Assembly (NCBI RefSeq): GCF_010499265.1
Contig: NZ_JAAGSC010000037.1
Location: 100,207 to 164,206, forward strand
Direction: 5' to 3'
Source: Wenzhouxiangella limi
GTDB lineage: Bacteria; Pseudomonadota; Gammaproteobacteria; Xanthomonadales; Wenzhouxiangellaceae
DNA length: 64,000 bases
Part shown: one piece after another, positions 14,186-23,627 of the stretch
Numbering within the stretch: the stretch's first letter is position 1
Layout of the letters: every line of letters starts with the position of its first letter
The notes under the pieces: generated by a model
Database searches by the model: none
The model's input: the letters and a program-made list of their open reading frames with translations, nothing else
Told to the model about the DNA's origin: nothing
Made by a program: the position numbers and the translations under genes

Positions 14186-15175
14186 ATGGGACTGTTGGTC
14201 GACGGCGAGTGGAAGGATCAGTGGTACGACACCGATTCCACCGGCGGGCGTTTCGAGCGCTCGGCGGCCGCATTTCGCAACTGGATTACAGCCGACGGCA
14301 GCGCCGGACCGGAAGGCGTCGGCGGTTTCAAGGCCGAACCGGATCGCTACCATCTCTACGTAGCCTACGCCTGTCCCTGGGCGCACCGCGCGCTGGTCTT
14401 TCGCAAGCTCAAAAAACTCGAAGGCCTGATCACTGTTTCTGTCGTCAACCCGATCATGCGCGAACACGGCTGGACCTTCCGGGATGGCTACAAGGTCGTG
14501 CCCGATCCCATCCACAACGCGCAGTTTCTGCATCAGGTCTACACAGCAGCCAAGTCCGACTATTCCGGTCGGGTGACAGTGCCGGTGATCTGGGACAAGC
14601 AGCAAGAGACCATCGTCAGCAACGAATCGGCCGATATCATTCGCATGTTCAATTCGGCCTTCGACGCAGTCGGTGCGGCCGAGGGTGACTTCTATCCGCC
14701 AGACCTGCGCGAGCCAATCAATGAAATCAACGCGGTGGTCTACGACAACGTCAACAACGGAGTCTACAAAACCGGTTTTGCGACCACCCAGCAGGCTTAC
14801 GAAGAAGCTGTCGTCCCGCTGTTCGAAACCCTGGACGCTCTGGAAAAACGGCTCGATACCCAGCGTTATCTATGCGGCGAGCGCCTGACGGAAGCCGACT
14901 GGAGACTCTTTACGACCCTGATTCGTTTCGACGCGGTCTACGTCGGCCACTTCAAGTGCAACATTCGCCGGATCGACGACTACCCCAATCTTTCAAACTA
15001 CGTGCGCGAGCTCTACCAGATGCCGGGTATTGCCGAGACCGTGGAACTGCGGGCGATCAAGATGCACTACTACGGCAGTCACGACACCATCAACCCGCAC
15101 TACATCATTCCCATGGGGCCAGCGCTTGATTTTCACCGGCCGCATGATCGCGCGATCCGATTTCCAGCTCGCTGA
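14186..15175 (+). CDS. Glutathionyl-hydroquinone reductase (Xi-class GST)
   Basis: 329 residues, the usual size for the YqjG/EcfG family. The catalytic cysteine is in the YACPWAHRALVFR motif near residue 60. The C-terminal helical domain includes ICGERLTEADWRLFTTLIRFDAVYVGHFKCN, typical of this class. These enzymes use glutathione to reduce glutathionyl-hydroquinones, in quinone detoxification or salvage. An ATG at 14186 follows GGAGCC. Monocistronic by position, convergent with the cyclase at 15183. Confidence 0.92.
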   Translation: MGLLVDGEWKDQWYDTDSTGGRFERSAAAFRNWITADGSAGPEGVGGFKAEPDRYHLYVAYACPWAHRALVFRKLKKLEGLITVSVVNPIMREHGWTFRDGYKVVPDPIHNAQFLHQVYTAAKSDYSGRVTVPVIWDKQQETIVSNESADIIRMFNSAFDAVGAAEGDFYPPDLREPINEINAVVYDNVNNGVYKTGFATTQQAYEEAVVPLFETLDALEKRLDTQRYLCGERLTEADWRLFTTLIRFDAVYVGHFKCNIRRIDDYPNLSNYVRELYQMPGIAETVELRAIKMHYYGSHDTINPHYIIPMGPALDFHRPHDRAIRFPAR

Positions 15176-15182
15176 GTTCGGC

Positions 15183-17018
15183 TCAGCCTGGATCCGGCGC
15201 GCCTCGACCCGCAACCACGATGACGTTACGGCCTTCGTGCTTGCCGCGATACATGGCCTGGTCGGCTCGCTGTATTGCCTGATCCAGTCGGGTGTCGACC
15301 GCCGCGATCCCGCAGGTGACCGTTAAGCGAACGGGATCGCCGGCGGTCTGAATGGGAGCTGCCTCCAGTGCCGACTGGATGCGGTGCGCTGAATGTTCGG
15401 CCTCTGCCAGATCCGTTTTCGGAAGGATGCAGAGGAACTCCTCTCCGCCCCAGCGTCCGACCAGATCGGTGTCGCGCAGGTTTTCACGCAGCAGCGCAGC
15501 CAGGCTCTGCAGCACTTCGTCACCGACGGCATGGCCGAAGCGGTCATTGATGGATTTGAAGTAGTCGATATCCATGAGCATGACCGACAGCGGTTCGCCG
15601 TGGCGTTGTTGTCGGTTGACCTCGCGTTGCCCCAGTTCTTCCAGTGCGCGCCGATTGAACAAACCGGTCAGGCTATCGTGCCGTGCCAGATCGGTGATCT
15701 CGGCAACCGCTTGTTCCAGTTCGCTGTTTCGCGTTGCCAGATCACGTTTCAAGCGGGTCGTGATCCAGTAACTGCGCACGGCCCCGATGGCGGCCAGAAG
15801 GGTGACGGCGAGCCCGATCAGCAGAGCCATCAGCATCATGTTGCGTTGCTGAAGCTGGGTTTTCTGCAGCGCAGACTGCAGGCGCAGCAGCTCAAGGTCG
15901 GCCTCGCTGCGTTCTACTTCGTACCGGACTTCCAGTTCCTCGACCAGTTCGCGGCGCTCGGATTGGCGCTGCTGGTCGCGCAGTGCCACCCGTTGACGCG
16001 TCAAGGTCAGCGCCTCGGCGGTCTGTCCCAGGTCCTCAAGCGCTTCGCTCAAGGACGCGAGAACCTCGTCCTCGATCGTGGGGACCGAGGCCGAGGCAAT
16101 GGCCAGTGCTTCGCGGTACCAGTCAACCGCTTCTTCCAACCGACCCTCATCGCGTCGAAGGTGGCCCAAGGTCAGCCGGATGCCTGCCTGCCACCGTGCC
16201 TGGTGCATGCGATCGACTTCGTCCAGGGCGGCCAGGCACGTGGTTTCGGCTTCATCATGCTCTTCGAGCTTGACCAGTTGATCGCAGAGGTTGGCCCGCG
16301 CCATCGTCGCCGTGGTTTCGGCACCCGTTTCTTCACTCAGTTGCAGTACTTCCCGCAGCATTGGCAAGGCTGCTCTTGGCCCCTCCAGTTCAGCAACGGT
16401 GAGGGACAGGTTTCCCAGGTAGGTCGCGGCCGCTCCCTCTGCCCCGGCGTCCCGGGCGGCGTCCACGGCGCGCTGGAAGTACTCGCGGGCGCGGGCCTGG
16501 TCGCCGGTGAAGTTGTGGGTGACGCCGATGGCGTTGAAGATTCGTGCCAGTTCGACCGGCCGGTCGATGCCTTCCAGTCGGCGGCGGGCGGCGTGAAAGC
16601 GGTCCAGGGCCGCAGCGAATTGTCCGCGCTCGGCCTCGATGCTGCCCTGCAGGAAAGCCGCGTCGGCCGCCAGGCCGGGCTCGTTACTGCGCTTGGCCAG
16701 CTCACCCAGCCGCTGCGCGTCGGCGCTGGCGGCATCATACTCAGCCCGACCCCGCTGCACGGCTGCCCGCATTTCGAGCAGCCCCGCGACCGTGGCGAGC
16801 TCGCGAGCGCTATATCGATCCGTCTGCTGATCAGCCAGGGCCCGATCCAGCAGCTTCAGCGCCGCCTCGGGATCGTCGTTGCGCAGGCTTTTCGCCTGTT
16901 CCAGCAGCTCGGCGCGGTCGGTTTGACCGATGGCTGCAAACGCCATCAGCGACAGTGCGATCACGGCGGCCAGAACCAGAGTCTTTCGGCAGGGCGCCGT
17001 GACGGAATGAAGATCCAT
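15183..17018 (-). CDS. TPR-repeat membrane diguanylate cyclase (GGEEF)
   Basis: 611 residues. An N-terminal hydrophobic signal segment (about 12-30) precedes helical TPR-like repeats (about 35-350), probably periplasmic. A coiled region and a transmembrane helix (about 397-418) lead to a cytoplasmic GGDEF domain (440-600). The active-site loop is GGEEF near residues 524-528 and the product-inhibition I-site RDTD sits five residues before it. It should make cyclic-di-GMP from two GTP in response to something bound by the TPR array. Neighbours give no clue to the ligand. Confidence 0.9.
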   Translation of the reverse strand: MDLHSVTAPCRKTLVLAAVIALSLMAFAAIGQTDRAELLEQAKSLRNDDPEAALKLLDRALADQQTDRYSARELATVAGLLEMRAAVQRGRAEYDAASADAQRLGELAKRSNEPGLAADAAFLQGSIEAERGQFAAALDRFHAARRRLEGIDRPVELARIFNAIGVTHNFTGDQARAREYFQRAVDAARDAGAEGAAATYLGNLSLTVAELEGPRAALPMLREVLQLSEETGAETTATMARANLCDQLVKLEEHDEAETTCLAALDEVDRMHQARWQAGIRLTLGHLRRDEGRLEEAVDWYREALAIASASVPTIEDEVLASLSEALEDLGQTAEALTLTRQRVALRDQQRQSERRELVEELEVRYEVERSEADLELLRLQSALQKTQLQQRNMMLMALLIGLAVTLLAAIGAVRSYWITTRLKRDLATRNSELEQAVAEITDLARHDSLTGLFNRRALEELGQREVNRQQRHGEPLSVMLMDIDYFKSINDRFGHAVGDEVLQSLAALLRENLRDTDLVGRWGGEEFLCILPKTDLAEAEHSAHRIQSALEAAPIQTAGDPVRLTVTCGIAAVDTRLDQAIQRADQAMYRGKHEGRNVIVVAGRGAPDPG

Positions 17019-17065
17019 GACGACAGTCTGACACAGTCATTCGTCCTTCCGAGAGCGCCGCCAGC

Positions 17066-18562
17066 TCAGGTTCCGCAGAACGTGGTCAGCACCTGTTGAT
17101 CGGGTCGCGGCGGTTGCGCCAGGTCGGCGTGTTGCGGCTGATCCTCGTAGGGACGGGACAGCACCGCATGCAGTTCGTGCATTGGCTGGAAGTCGAGGCG
17201 TTCGATGGCCGCGTCCACCGCATGCTGGGCCAGGTGATTGCGCAGGATAAAGGCCGGATTGACCCGATCCATGGCCGCGCGCCGCTCGTCATCGTCGCGG
17301 CCTTCGGCGGCCAGATGCGCTCGCCAGTGCTGCGCCCAGCTGTCGAAAAGCCTCGGGTCCTTGAAGTGCGACCGCACCGGTTGATTTTCTTCCGGGCCGC
17401 TGGCCGGCAACGCGCCCAGGTTACGAAAGACCAGCGTCATGTCGGCTTCTCCTGCGGCCATGGCATCCATCAGATCAAGGGCCAGTTTGGCGTGCGCTTC
17501 AGCGGGCGAGAGCCCGATCTTGGCGGCCAGGCCGCGGTGAAAATGCGCCTCGAAATGTTGCGGGAATTCGCCGAGAATCCGATTGGCTTGTTCCATGGCC
17601 TGTTGCCGGTCGTCGTCGAGCAAGTCCAGCAGGCACTCGGCCAGGCGGGCCAGGTTCCAGTGAGCAATCGCCGGCTGCTGGTTGTAGGCATAGCGGCCGC
17701 CGCGGTCGATCGCGCTGTAGACCGTGCCTGGATGAAAGCGGTCGATGAAGCCGAAAGGTCCGTAATCGATGGTCTCGCCGATGATCGAGCAGTTGTCGGT
17801 GTTCATCACACCATGGATGAAGCCCACCAGTAGCCAGTCACCCACCAGGCGGGCCTGGCGCTCGATGACGGCGGATAACAAAGCGCGATAGGGGTGCTCG
17901 GCCTCGCGGCAGTCGGGGTAGTGACGGTCGATGACGTAGTCGGCGAGTTGCCGGACTTCCTCCCCGCGACCGCTGCGGGCGAAGAATTCGAAGGTGCCCA
18001 CGCGCACGTGGCTGCGTGCTACCCGGCACAGAATGCCGCCGGGCTCAATCTTCTGGCGGACCACATCTTCGCCGGTCGAGATCGCCGCCAGCGCACGCGT
18101 GGTCGGAATGCCGAGGGCGTGCATGAATTCGCTGGCCAGGTATTCGCGCACTACCGGGCCGATCGAGGACCGGCCATCGCCGCGCCGCGAGTAAGGCGTG
18201 GGGCCAGCGCCCTTGAGCTGGATGTCGCGGCGCTCGCCGCAATTGTCGACCACTTCGCCGAGCAAAATGGCGCGCCCGTCGCCCAGACGCGGCACCCACT
18301 GGCCGAACTGGTGGCCGGCATAGCCCATGGCGATGGGGTCGGAGCCGCTCGGCAGGGCATTGCCGGAAAGCATCGCCATCCCTTCGTCGCCCGCCAGCCA
18401 GTCCGGATCCAGGCCCAGTTCTTCGGCCAGCGCCCGGTTGAGCATGATGGGTTCCGGACGGGCAACGGGCGTGGGCCGAATGCGGTCATGGAACGCATCC
18501 GGCAGTCGGACATAGCTGTTGTCGAAGCGGGGTGCCGCGGGCATGTCTGCAGGGAAAGCCAT
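17066..18562 (-). CDS. selO: Protein adenylyltransferase SelO (YdiU/UPF0061)
   Basis: 498 residues covering the whole pseudokinase-fold family. Visible signatures are GYAGHQFGQWVPRLGDGRA, the nucleotide-binding LKGAGPTPYSRRGDGRS, GVMNTDNCSI and DYGPFGF. SelO transfers AMP from ATP to Ser/Thr/Tyr of target proteins and has been linked to redox stress. The C-terminus ends TFCGT, retaining a near-terminal cysteine as in many bacterial members. It is transcribed away from the protease at 18760. Confidence 0.94.
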   Translation of the reverse strand: MAFPADMPAAPRFDNSYVRLPDAFHDRIRPTPVARPEPIMLNRALAEELGLDPDWLAGDEGMAMLSGNALPSGSDPIAMGYAGHQFGQWVPRLGDGRAILLGEVVDNCGERRDIQLKGAGPTPYSRRGDGRSSIGPVVREYLASEFMHALGIPTTRALAAISTGEDVVRQKIEPGGILCRVARSHVRVGTFEFFARSGRGEEVRQLADYVIDRHYPDCREAEHPYRALLSAVIERQARLVGDWLLVGFIHGVMNTDNCSIIGETIDYGPFGFIDRFHPGTVYSAIDRGGRYAYNQQPAIAHWNLARLAECLLDLLDDDRQQAMEQANRILGEFPQHFEAHFHRGLAAKIGLSPAEAHAKLALDLMDAMAAGEADMTLVFRNLGALPASGPEENQPVRSHFKDPRLFDSWAQHWRAHLAAEGRDDDERRAAMDRVNPAFILRNHLAQHAVDAAIERLDFQPMHELHAVLSRPYEDQPQHADLAQPPRPDQQVLTTFCGT

Positions 18563-18759
18563 GGATTTCAGAAGCTTGCTCGTAGCCTAGCAGCAGTGGC
18601 CGCCGCGTGTCGTCACGCTGTACAGACGCCCGCCAAAAGATGCATTTTTCACTTGACTTTCACCCGATGCTCTCGGCACAGTAAAAAGATTGGGCTGAAA
18701 ACAGCGTCCGACTGCATTGAATTAAATCCGAATCCAGCAAGAATTCAAAGGGAGATCGC

Positions 18760-21081
18760 ATGAGTGCATCACATCGTTTGCTGCCCGCGCTGACCGCCGT
18801 CTTCGGCCTGGCCCTGGGCAGCACCGCGGCCCTGGCCGAGGATAACCGCTACATCATCCAGTTCGCGCCGGGCGCGGCCGGCCAGGGCAAGGCCGCCGTC
18901 CAGGCTGCAGGTGGTCGGGTCGAGATCGACCTGACCGATGAATCCATCAACGCCATGGCGATCACGATTCCAAAAGCCGCGCTGGGGGCGCTGGATAGAA
19001 ACCCGAACATCGTCAAGATTGAAGAGGATTCCCGCGTCTACCCGATGGCCGAAACGGTCCCGTTTGGCATCACCATGACCCAGTCCGACCTGGTCAGCGA
19101 CGCCGACGCCGGCGCGCTCAACGTCTGCGTCATCGACTCCGGTTACCACATCGGACACTTCGACCTGCAGGACACCAACGTCATCGGCCTGGAGCTCAGC
19201 GGCAGCGGAGACCCGTTCATCGACTCCTGCGGCCACGGCACGCACGTGGCCGGCACGATCGCGGCCCTGAACAACGGCGACGGCGTGATCGGCGTCCTGC
19301 CCGGCGGCAACGTCACGCTGACCATCGCCAAGGTCTTCGGCGACGACAGCTGGACTTCCGGCTCGTGCGGCTACAGCTACACCTCCGGCATCATCGAGGC
19401 GGCCTTTGCCTGCCGCGACGCCGGCGCCGACGTGATCAACATGAGCCTGGGCGGGGGCGGCGCCTCCAGCACTGCCGAGCAGGGCTTCCAGGACCTGCTC
19501 GACCAGGGCGTGCTTTCGATCGCCGCGGCCGGCAACGACGGCACCACCACGCTCAGCTACCCGGCCAGCTACCCGGCCGTGGTCTCGGTGGCCGCGATCG
19601 ACGAAAACAAGGTGGTCGCCGACTTCTCGCAGAAAAACAGCCAGGTCGAACTGGCCGGACCCGGCGTGGGCGTGCTGAGCACGGTGCCGACGATCAGCGC
19701 CAACGCCCGGGTAGACGGCACCGATTACACCGTATCGGCGTTCGATCGGGCCGCCAGCACCACCGCCAGTGGCAACCTGGTCGACGGTGGGCTGTGCGAC
19801 AGCGCCGGCAACTGGAACGGCAATACCGTGCTGTGCGAACGCGGCGCCATCTCGTTCAGCGACAAGGTCGCGAATGTCGAAGCCGGCGGCGGCGCCGCGG
19901 CGATCGTCTACAACAATGCATCGGGCAGCTTCCTCGGCACGCTCGAGTGCAACGGCCCGTCGTTCCGGGCCTGCTCGGCGATCCCGGCGGTCAGCATGAG
20001 CCAGGCCGATGGCCAATTCCTGGTCGGCAACAAGTTGGGCGCAAGCGCGACGGTTTCCACTGAAACCACGGCGCCGGCCGACGGCTACGAGTTCTTTGAC
20101 GGCACCTCTATGGCCACGCCGCACGTGGCCGGCGTGGCCGCGCTGGTGTGGAGCCGCAACCCGGGCGCGAGCGCGGCCGATATCCGCAACGCGCTGGCCG
20201 CAAGCGCCGAAGATCTCGGTGACGCCGGGCGCGACGACAGCTACGGACACGGCCTGGTCCAGGCTGCCGACGCGGTGGCCTTCCTGGGCGGTGATGGCGG
20301 TGACGGCGGTGGCGACACCAATGCCGAACCGACGGCGTTGTTTACCTTCAGCTGCACCGATCTGTCGTGCGATTTCGACGGCAGCGCCAGCAGCGACAGC
20401 GACGGCACCATTGCCAGCTACGCCTGGGACTTCGGCGACGGCAATTCGGCAACCGGGCAGACCGCCAGCCACACCTACGACGGCGACGGCAGCTACACCG
20501 TGACCCTGACGGTCACCGACGACGCCGGCGCCACCGGTTCGGACAGCAGCCTGGTGTCGGTCAGCGGCGCCGAGCCGGTCAACGAAGCGCCGACCGCGGC
20601 GTTCGACTCAAACTGCACTGACCTTTCCTGCAGCTTCGACGGCAGCGCCTCCAGCGACAGCGACGGCACGATTGCCAGCTACGCCTGGGACTTCGGCGAC
20701 GGCAGTTCGGCGACCGGGCAGACCGCCAGCCACAGCTACGCGGCCGGCGGCACCTACACGGTCACGCTGACGGTCACCGACGATGACGGCGCGACCGACA
20801 CCGCCAGCCAGGAGGTTACGGTCGAAGAACCGGCCACCGGCGGCATCACGCTGTCGGCGACCGGCTACAAGCAGCGTGGCCGTCACAACGTCGACCTGGC
20901 CTGGGGCGGCGCATCGTCCGACAACGTCGACATCTACCTCGACGGTGGCGTGCTGACCACGACCCCCAACGATGGCGCCTACACCTGGTCGAGCAACAAC
21001 CGCGGCGGCGCCAGCTACACTTTCCAGGTGTGCGAAGCCGGCAGCAACGTGTGCTCCGACACCGTCACGGTCGTTTTCTGA
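18760..21081 (+). CDS. Secreted subtilisin-like serine protease with PA and two PKD domains
   Basis: 773 residues. A signal peptide ends near ALAED (about residue 27). An inhibitor-I9 propeptide spans about 30-105. The S8 catalytic domain carries Asp126 (VCVIDSGYH), His159 (CGHGTHVAG), Asn259 (AAAGNDG) and Ser450 (DGTSMATPHVAG). A protease-associated domain of about 110 residues is inserted before the Ser segment. Two PKD domains (about 523-695) with WDFGDG motifs and a beta-rich C-terminal domain (about 700-773) follow. It is an exported degradative enzyme whose PKD domains probably hold substrate or the cell surface. AAAGGGAG precedes the ATG; a strong terminator follows at 21117. Confidence 0.93.
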   Translation: MSASHRLLPALTAVFGLALGSTAALAEDNRYIIQFAPGAAGQGKAAVQAAGGRVEIDLTDESINAMAITIPKAALGALDRNPNIVKIEEDSRVYPMAETVPFGITMTQSDLVSDADAGALNVCVIDSGYHIGHFDLQDTNVIGLELSGSGDPFIDSCGHGTHVAGTIAALNNGDGVIGVLPGGNVTLTIAKVFGDDSWTSGSCGYSYTSGIIEAAFACRDAGADVINMSLGGGGASSTAEQGFQDLLDQGVLSIAAAGNDGTTTLSYPASYPAVVSVAAIDENKVVADFSQKNSQVELAGPGVGVLSTVPTISANARVDGTDYTVSAFDRAASTTASGNLVDGGLCDSAGNWNGNTVLCERGAISFSDKVANVEAGGGAAAIVYNNASGSFLGTLECNGPSFRACSAIPAVSMSQADGQFLVGNKLGASATVSTETTAPADGYEFFDGTSMATPHVAGVAALVWSRNPGASAADIRNALAASAEDLGDAGRDDSYGHGLVQAADAVAFLGGDGGDGGGDTNAEPTALFTFSCTDLSCDFDGSASSDSDGTIASYAWDFGDGNSATGQTASHTYDGDGSYTVTLTVTDDAGATGSDSSLVSVSGAEPVNEAPTAAFDSNCTDLSCSFDGSASSDSDGTIASYAWDFGDGSSATGQTASHSYAAGGTYTVTLTVTDDDGATDTASQEVTVEEPATGGITLSATGYKQRGRHNVDLAWGGASSDNVDIYLDGGVLTTTPNDGAYTWSSNNRGGASYTFQVCEAGSNVCSDTVTVVF
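20326..20847 (+). repeat. Tandem duplication encoding two PKD domains (2 x 261 bp)
   Basis: Two adjacent units, 20326-20586 and 20587-20847, are offset by exactly 261 bases (87 codons). Long stretches are almost identical at the DNA level, for example the part encoding SDSDGTIASYAWDFGDG. The similarity extends to silent positions in places, pointing to a fairly recent duplication or to gene conversion. Confidence 0.85.
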
Positions 21082-21116
21082 TCGCCCGACCTGACGGTCA
21101 CAAAGCAAGAGCCAAG

Positions 21117-21147
21117 GCAAAAGGCCCCGTCCCGCGGGGCCTTTTGC
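21117..21147 (+). terminator. Rho-independent terminator of the subtilase gene
   Basis: A perfect 12-bp stem (GCAAAAGGCCCC, 21117-21128, with GGGGCCTTTTGC, 21136-21147) has a 7-base loop and a built-in T run. It lies 36 bases past the protease stop. The A run on the left arm means it could also act on the opposite strand. Confidence 0.9.
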
Positions 21148-21239
21148 TGTCTACGCAACGGTCACGCTCACTTGACGCCGCCATCACCTGCGGTAAAACT
21201 GCCGCTCTTTTCACCGACACCTTAAGGAGGAAAACCACC

Positions 21240-21710
21240 ATGAACACCCGCATCGCGCTGACCGCGCTGCTTGTCCTGTCACTCGGCATCACCACGATGG
21301 CGCTGGCCCAGCCCAGCGTCGAAGACCAGATCAAGGCCCGCCAGTCGGCCTATACCTTCATGAGCTGGAACATGGGCCAGATCAAGGCCCAGGTCGTCGA
21401 CAAGGAAGTCGAGTTCAACGCCGACCAGGTGCGCGGCTGGGCCAACGCCATTGCCGCGACCGCCAACTCCGGCATGAGCGCGATGTACAGCCCGGCCTCG
21501 GTCGAGGGTACCGGCTGGAAGCCGACCCGCCTGAAGCCCGAGTTCTTCGACGAGCTCGACAAGGTCGGCGAAATCGCCGGTAACTTCGTGCGCGAGGCCA
21601 ACGCCCTGGCCGAGGTCGCCGAGGGTGGGGATCCGGACGCCATCGCCGAGCAGTTCAAGGCCACCGGTGAATCCTGCGGGGCCTGCCACAAGAGCTACCG
21701 CGCCGAATAA
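21240..21710 (+). CDS. Cytochrome c' (class II c-type cytochrome)
   Basis: 156 residues with a signal peptide ending MALAQ (about 23). A four-helix-bundle body ends in the haem-binding CGACH (residues ~146-150) followed by KSYR, the C-terminal placement that defines class II cytochromes. It is periplasmic; cytochromes c' bind NO or CO, while related family members transfer electrons. A strong ribosome-binding site AAGGAGG (21224-21230) decides the ATG at 21240; the frame is open further upstream but that part reads through the terminator. A di-haem cytochrome b lies nearby at 22790 and may be its membrane partner (inference). Confidence 0.92.
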   Translation: MNTRIALTALLVLSLGITTMALAQPSVEDQIKARQSAYTFMSWNMGQIKAQVVDKEVEFNADQVRGWANAIAATANSGMSAMYSPASVEGTGWKPTRLKPEFFDELDKVGEIAGNFVREANALAEVAEGGDPDAIAEQFKATGESCGACHKSYRAE

Positions 21711-21722
21711 GGCGCTGGCGCG

Positions 21723-21757
21723 GGCGGGGCGCGCGTTGCGTGCCCCGCCTTGTCTTT
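21723..21757 (+). terminator. Rho-independent terminator after cytochrome c'
   Basis: GGCGGGGC (21723-21730) pairs with GCCCCGCC (21742-21749) around an 11-base loop, followed by TTGTCTTT. It begins 13 bases after the stop codon. Confidence 0.8.
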
Positions 21758-21819
21758 CCTGTCGCGCTCGGGTCGACGGGATTCACGGGCTGTCGGCCTG
21801 GATCCGCTAGGCTCATGAA

Positions 21820-22179
21820 ATGAGTACGGCAAATGCACCGGTGACCGTCTGGTACGACGGCGCCTGCCCTTTGTGCCAGCGCGAGATCGCGCTGATGCGC
21901 CGCCTTGATCGGCGTGCAAACATCGATTTTGTCGATGTTGCTTCCGAATCCACCCCCTGTCCGCTGGATCGAGACCAGCTGCTGGCGCGTTTTCACGCCA
22001 GCGAGGACGGTCGCGTCGTCGATGGTGCCGAAGCCTTTGCCGCGATGTGGCGCGCCATCCCCGTGCTGCTTCCGCTGGGTCTGCTCGCGCGTTTTCCGCC
22101 CATCCTGTGGCTGCTGGAGAGAATGTACCGGGTCTTTTTGCGGCTGCGGCCCGCGTTGCAGCGTGTGTTCGCGCGCTGA
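21820..22179 (+). CDS. DCC family thiol-disulfide oxidoreductase-like protein (DUF393)
   Basis: 119 residues starting VTVWYDGACPLCQREIALM, which has the D-G-x-C-x-x-C motif of the DCC (DUF393) family. This is a thioredoxin-like fold predicted to do thiol-disulfide chemistry, but without an established substrate. The C-terminal third is hydrophobic and basic (RFPPILWLLERMYRVFLRLRP), suggesting membrane association. It stands alone between cytochrome c' and the NUDIX gene. Confidence 0.85.
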   Translation: MSTANAPVTVWYDGACPLCQREIALMRRLDRRANIDFVDVASESTPCPLDRDQLLARFHASEDGRVVDGAEAFAAMWRAIPVLLPLGLLARFPPILWLLERMYRVFLRLRPALQRVFAR

Positions 22180-22202
22180 AAGAATCCCGACACGCGGCTC
22201 GG

Positions 22203-22742
22203 CTACAGGCCGCCTGCGCCGGCGTCGCTTTGTCCCAGTGGCGCGAAAGTCGGCTGGTCCCTGGTTTGACAAAAGTGGTCCAGCGCCCAGCGCACCGAGG
22301 GAAACGCCAGTTCGTCCCAGGGAATCTCGTCCCAGGTAAACAACCCCACCTCGCGCGATTCCGGTCCGGCCGAGATCTCGGGCGTGATCAGGCGGGCGCG
22401 GTAGATGAGCTGCACCTGGCTGATGCGCGTGATCGCGTAGGTCGCCAGCAGCTGATCGATTTCGAGCCTTGCACGGGCTTCTTCCCAGGCCTCGCGCAAG
22501 GCGCCGGTTTCCGGGCTCTCATTAAGTTCCAGGTAGCCGGCCGGCAGGGTCCAGTAGCCGTCGCGGGGATCGATGGCACGACGGCACAGCAGAATCTTGT
22601 CTTTCCAGGTGGCCACCGAACCGACCACGATCTTGGGGTTTTCGTAGTCAACAAAGCCGCAGCGCTCGCAGATCAGGCGTTCGCGGTCATCCTGTTCGGG
22701 CGTGCGGCGGTGAAAGAGAATATCGAGTTTGACGTCGTTCAT
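22203..22742 (-). CDS. NUDIX hydrolase with zinc-ribbon-like N-terminus
   Basis: 179 residues. A CERCG segment and [16 protein letters not shown] form the short N-terminal metal-ribbon-like part seen in NADH pyrophosphatase-type NUDIX proteins, although only one Cys pair is visible. The NUDIX box runs [20 protein letters not shown]; its last Gly is Ala here, as in some active members. It should cleave a nucleoside diphosphate linked to another group; the substrate cannot be told. I choose the ATG at 22742 because the family fold begins there. Confidence 0.85.
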   Translation of the reverse strand: MNDVKLDILFHRRTPEQDDRERLICERCGFVDYENPKIVVGSVATWKDKILLCRRAIDPRDGYWTLPAGYLELNESPETGALREAWEEARARLEIDQLLATYAITRISQVQLIYRARLITPEISAGPESREVGLFTWDEIPWDELAFPSVRWALDHFCQTRDQPTFAPLGQSDAGAGGL

Positions 22743-22789
22743 GGCTGAAAGGATAGCGCCGCCGGCGTGACCAGGACGGCGGGCGAGGC

Positions 22790-23533
22790 TTACCAGCCCA
22801 GATCCTGCGGCGGCGGTGGCGGGGGTGAAAGCAGAGCGCCGTTGGCCAACCACACCGCCGCGGCGGCGATCAGCACCGCGATCAAGAACGCCATCCAGCC
22901 GCCGCCGCGGGCATCCTGCGGGCTGGTGGTCTCGATCTGCTTGCGGCCCGTGATCATGGGCCGGACCAGGCGCTCGCGCTTGATGAACTCATGAAACGCG
23001 ATCGCGCCCAGGTGCAGCGCGATCAGGCCGTAGATCACGTACTCCATGCGCATGTGCCAGCCGGTCAGCCAGCTCGAGGTATCGCCGGAGACCGCTCGCC
23101 GCAGCGGCCCGGTATAGGCAATGACGTCGTCGGCGAACAGTCCGCTGCCGGCCTGGAAGGCCAGTACCGCGAGGATGGCAAACACCGACAGCGCCCCCAG
23201 CGGATTGTGGCCCAGGCCTTGCCACCGGCCGCGCAGGTAATCGGCCAGGCTGGAAGGACCCGGCGCAAATGACGCAAAACGTGCGTGGGTCGAACCGATG
23301 AAGCCCCAGAAGACCCTGAAAACCAGCAGGCCCAACACCGCCAGCCCGAAGCGTCCGTGCCATTCCATGGCCTCCAGCTGCACCGAAATCAGCGCGCCGG
23401 CCACGGCAACCAGTAACAACCAGTGAAACAGCCGTAGCGGCAGATCCCAGACATGGACGGTAATCGGCTTCAAATTTCCGTGTTCCGGCGTGAAGGCCTG
23501 CGAAGAATAAACAGTGCGCGTCAACGATGGCAA
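22790..23533 (-). CDS. Cytochrome b561 / Ni-Fe hydrogenase b-type cytochrome family protein
   Basis: 247 residues with four main transmembrane helices plus a C-terminal single helix. Histidines that can ligate two b haems are placed as in the family: [13 protein letters not shown] in helix 1, MEWHGRFGL in helix 2, GWHMRMEY before the third pair and [13 protein letters not shown] after it. Such proteins carry electrons between quinol and a periplasmic acceptor. The nearby cytochrome c' could be that acceptor, but they are on opposite strands and not an operon. Confidence 0.88.
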   Translation of the reverse strand: MPSLTRTVYSSQAFTPEHGNLKPITVHVWDLPLRLFHWLLLVAVAGALISVQLEAMEWHGRFGLAVLGLLVFRVFWGFIGSTHARFASFAPGPSSLADYLRGRWQGLGHNPLGALSVFAILAVLAFQAGSGLFADDVIAYTGPLRRAVSGDTSSWLTGWHMRMEYVIYGLIALHLGAIAFHEFIKRERLVRPMITGRKQIETTSPQDARGGGWMAFLIAVLIAAAAVWLANGALLSPPPPPPQDLGW

Positions 23534-23627
23534 GGACTCGGCTATGAAACCCGCGCTGACCGGTACCGATAGCGTCGTGCCGCGCTGAGTTATGATTCCG
23601 CCCTGCTTTTTTTATCCTGGAAACCTT

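Noticed and set aside
18769..20472. A 567-codon open frame on the minus strand opposite the subtilase
   Set aside because: It is a codon-bias shadow of the high-GC protease gene. The protein is low in complexity, without motifs, and the plus strand has complete catalytic motifs and a signal peptide.
20326..20847. Direct repeats that could suggest a CRISPR or satellite
   Set aside because: There are only two units, they are in frame, and they encode PKD domains.
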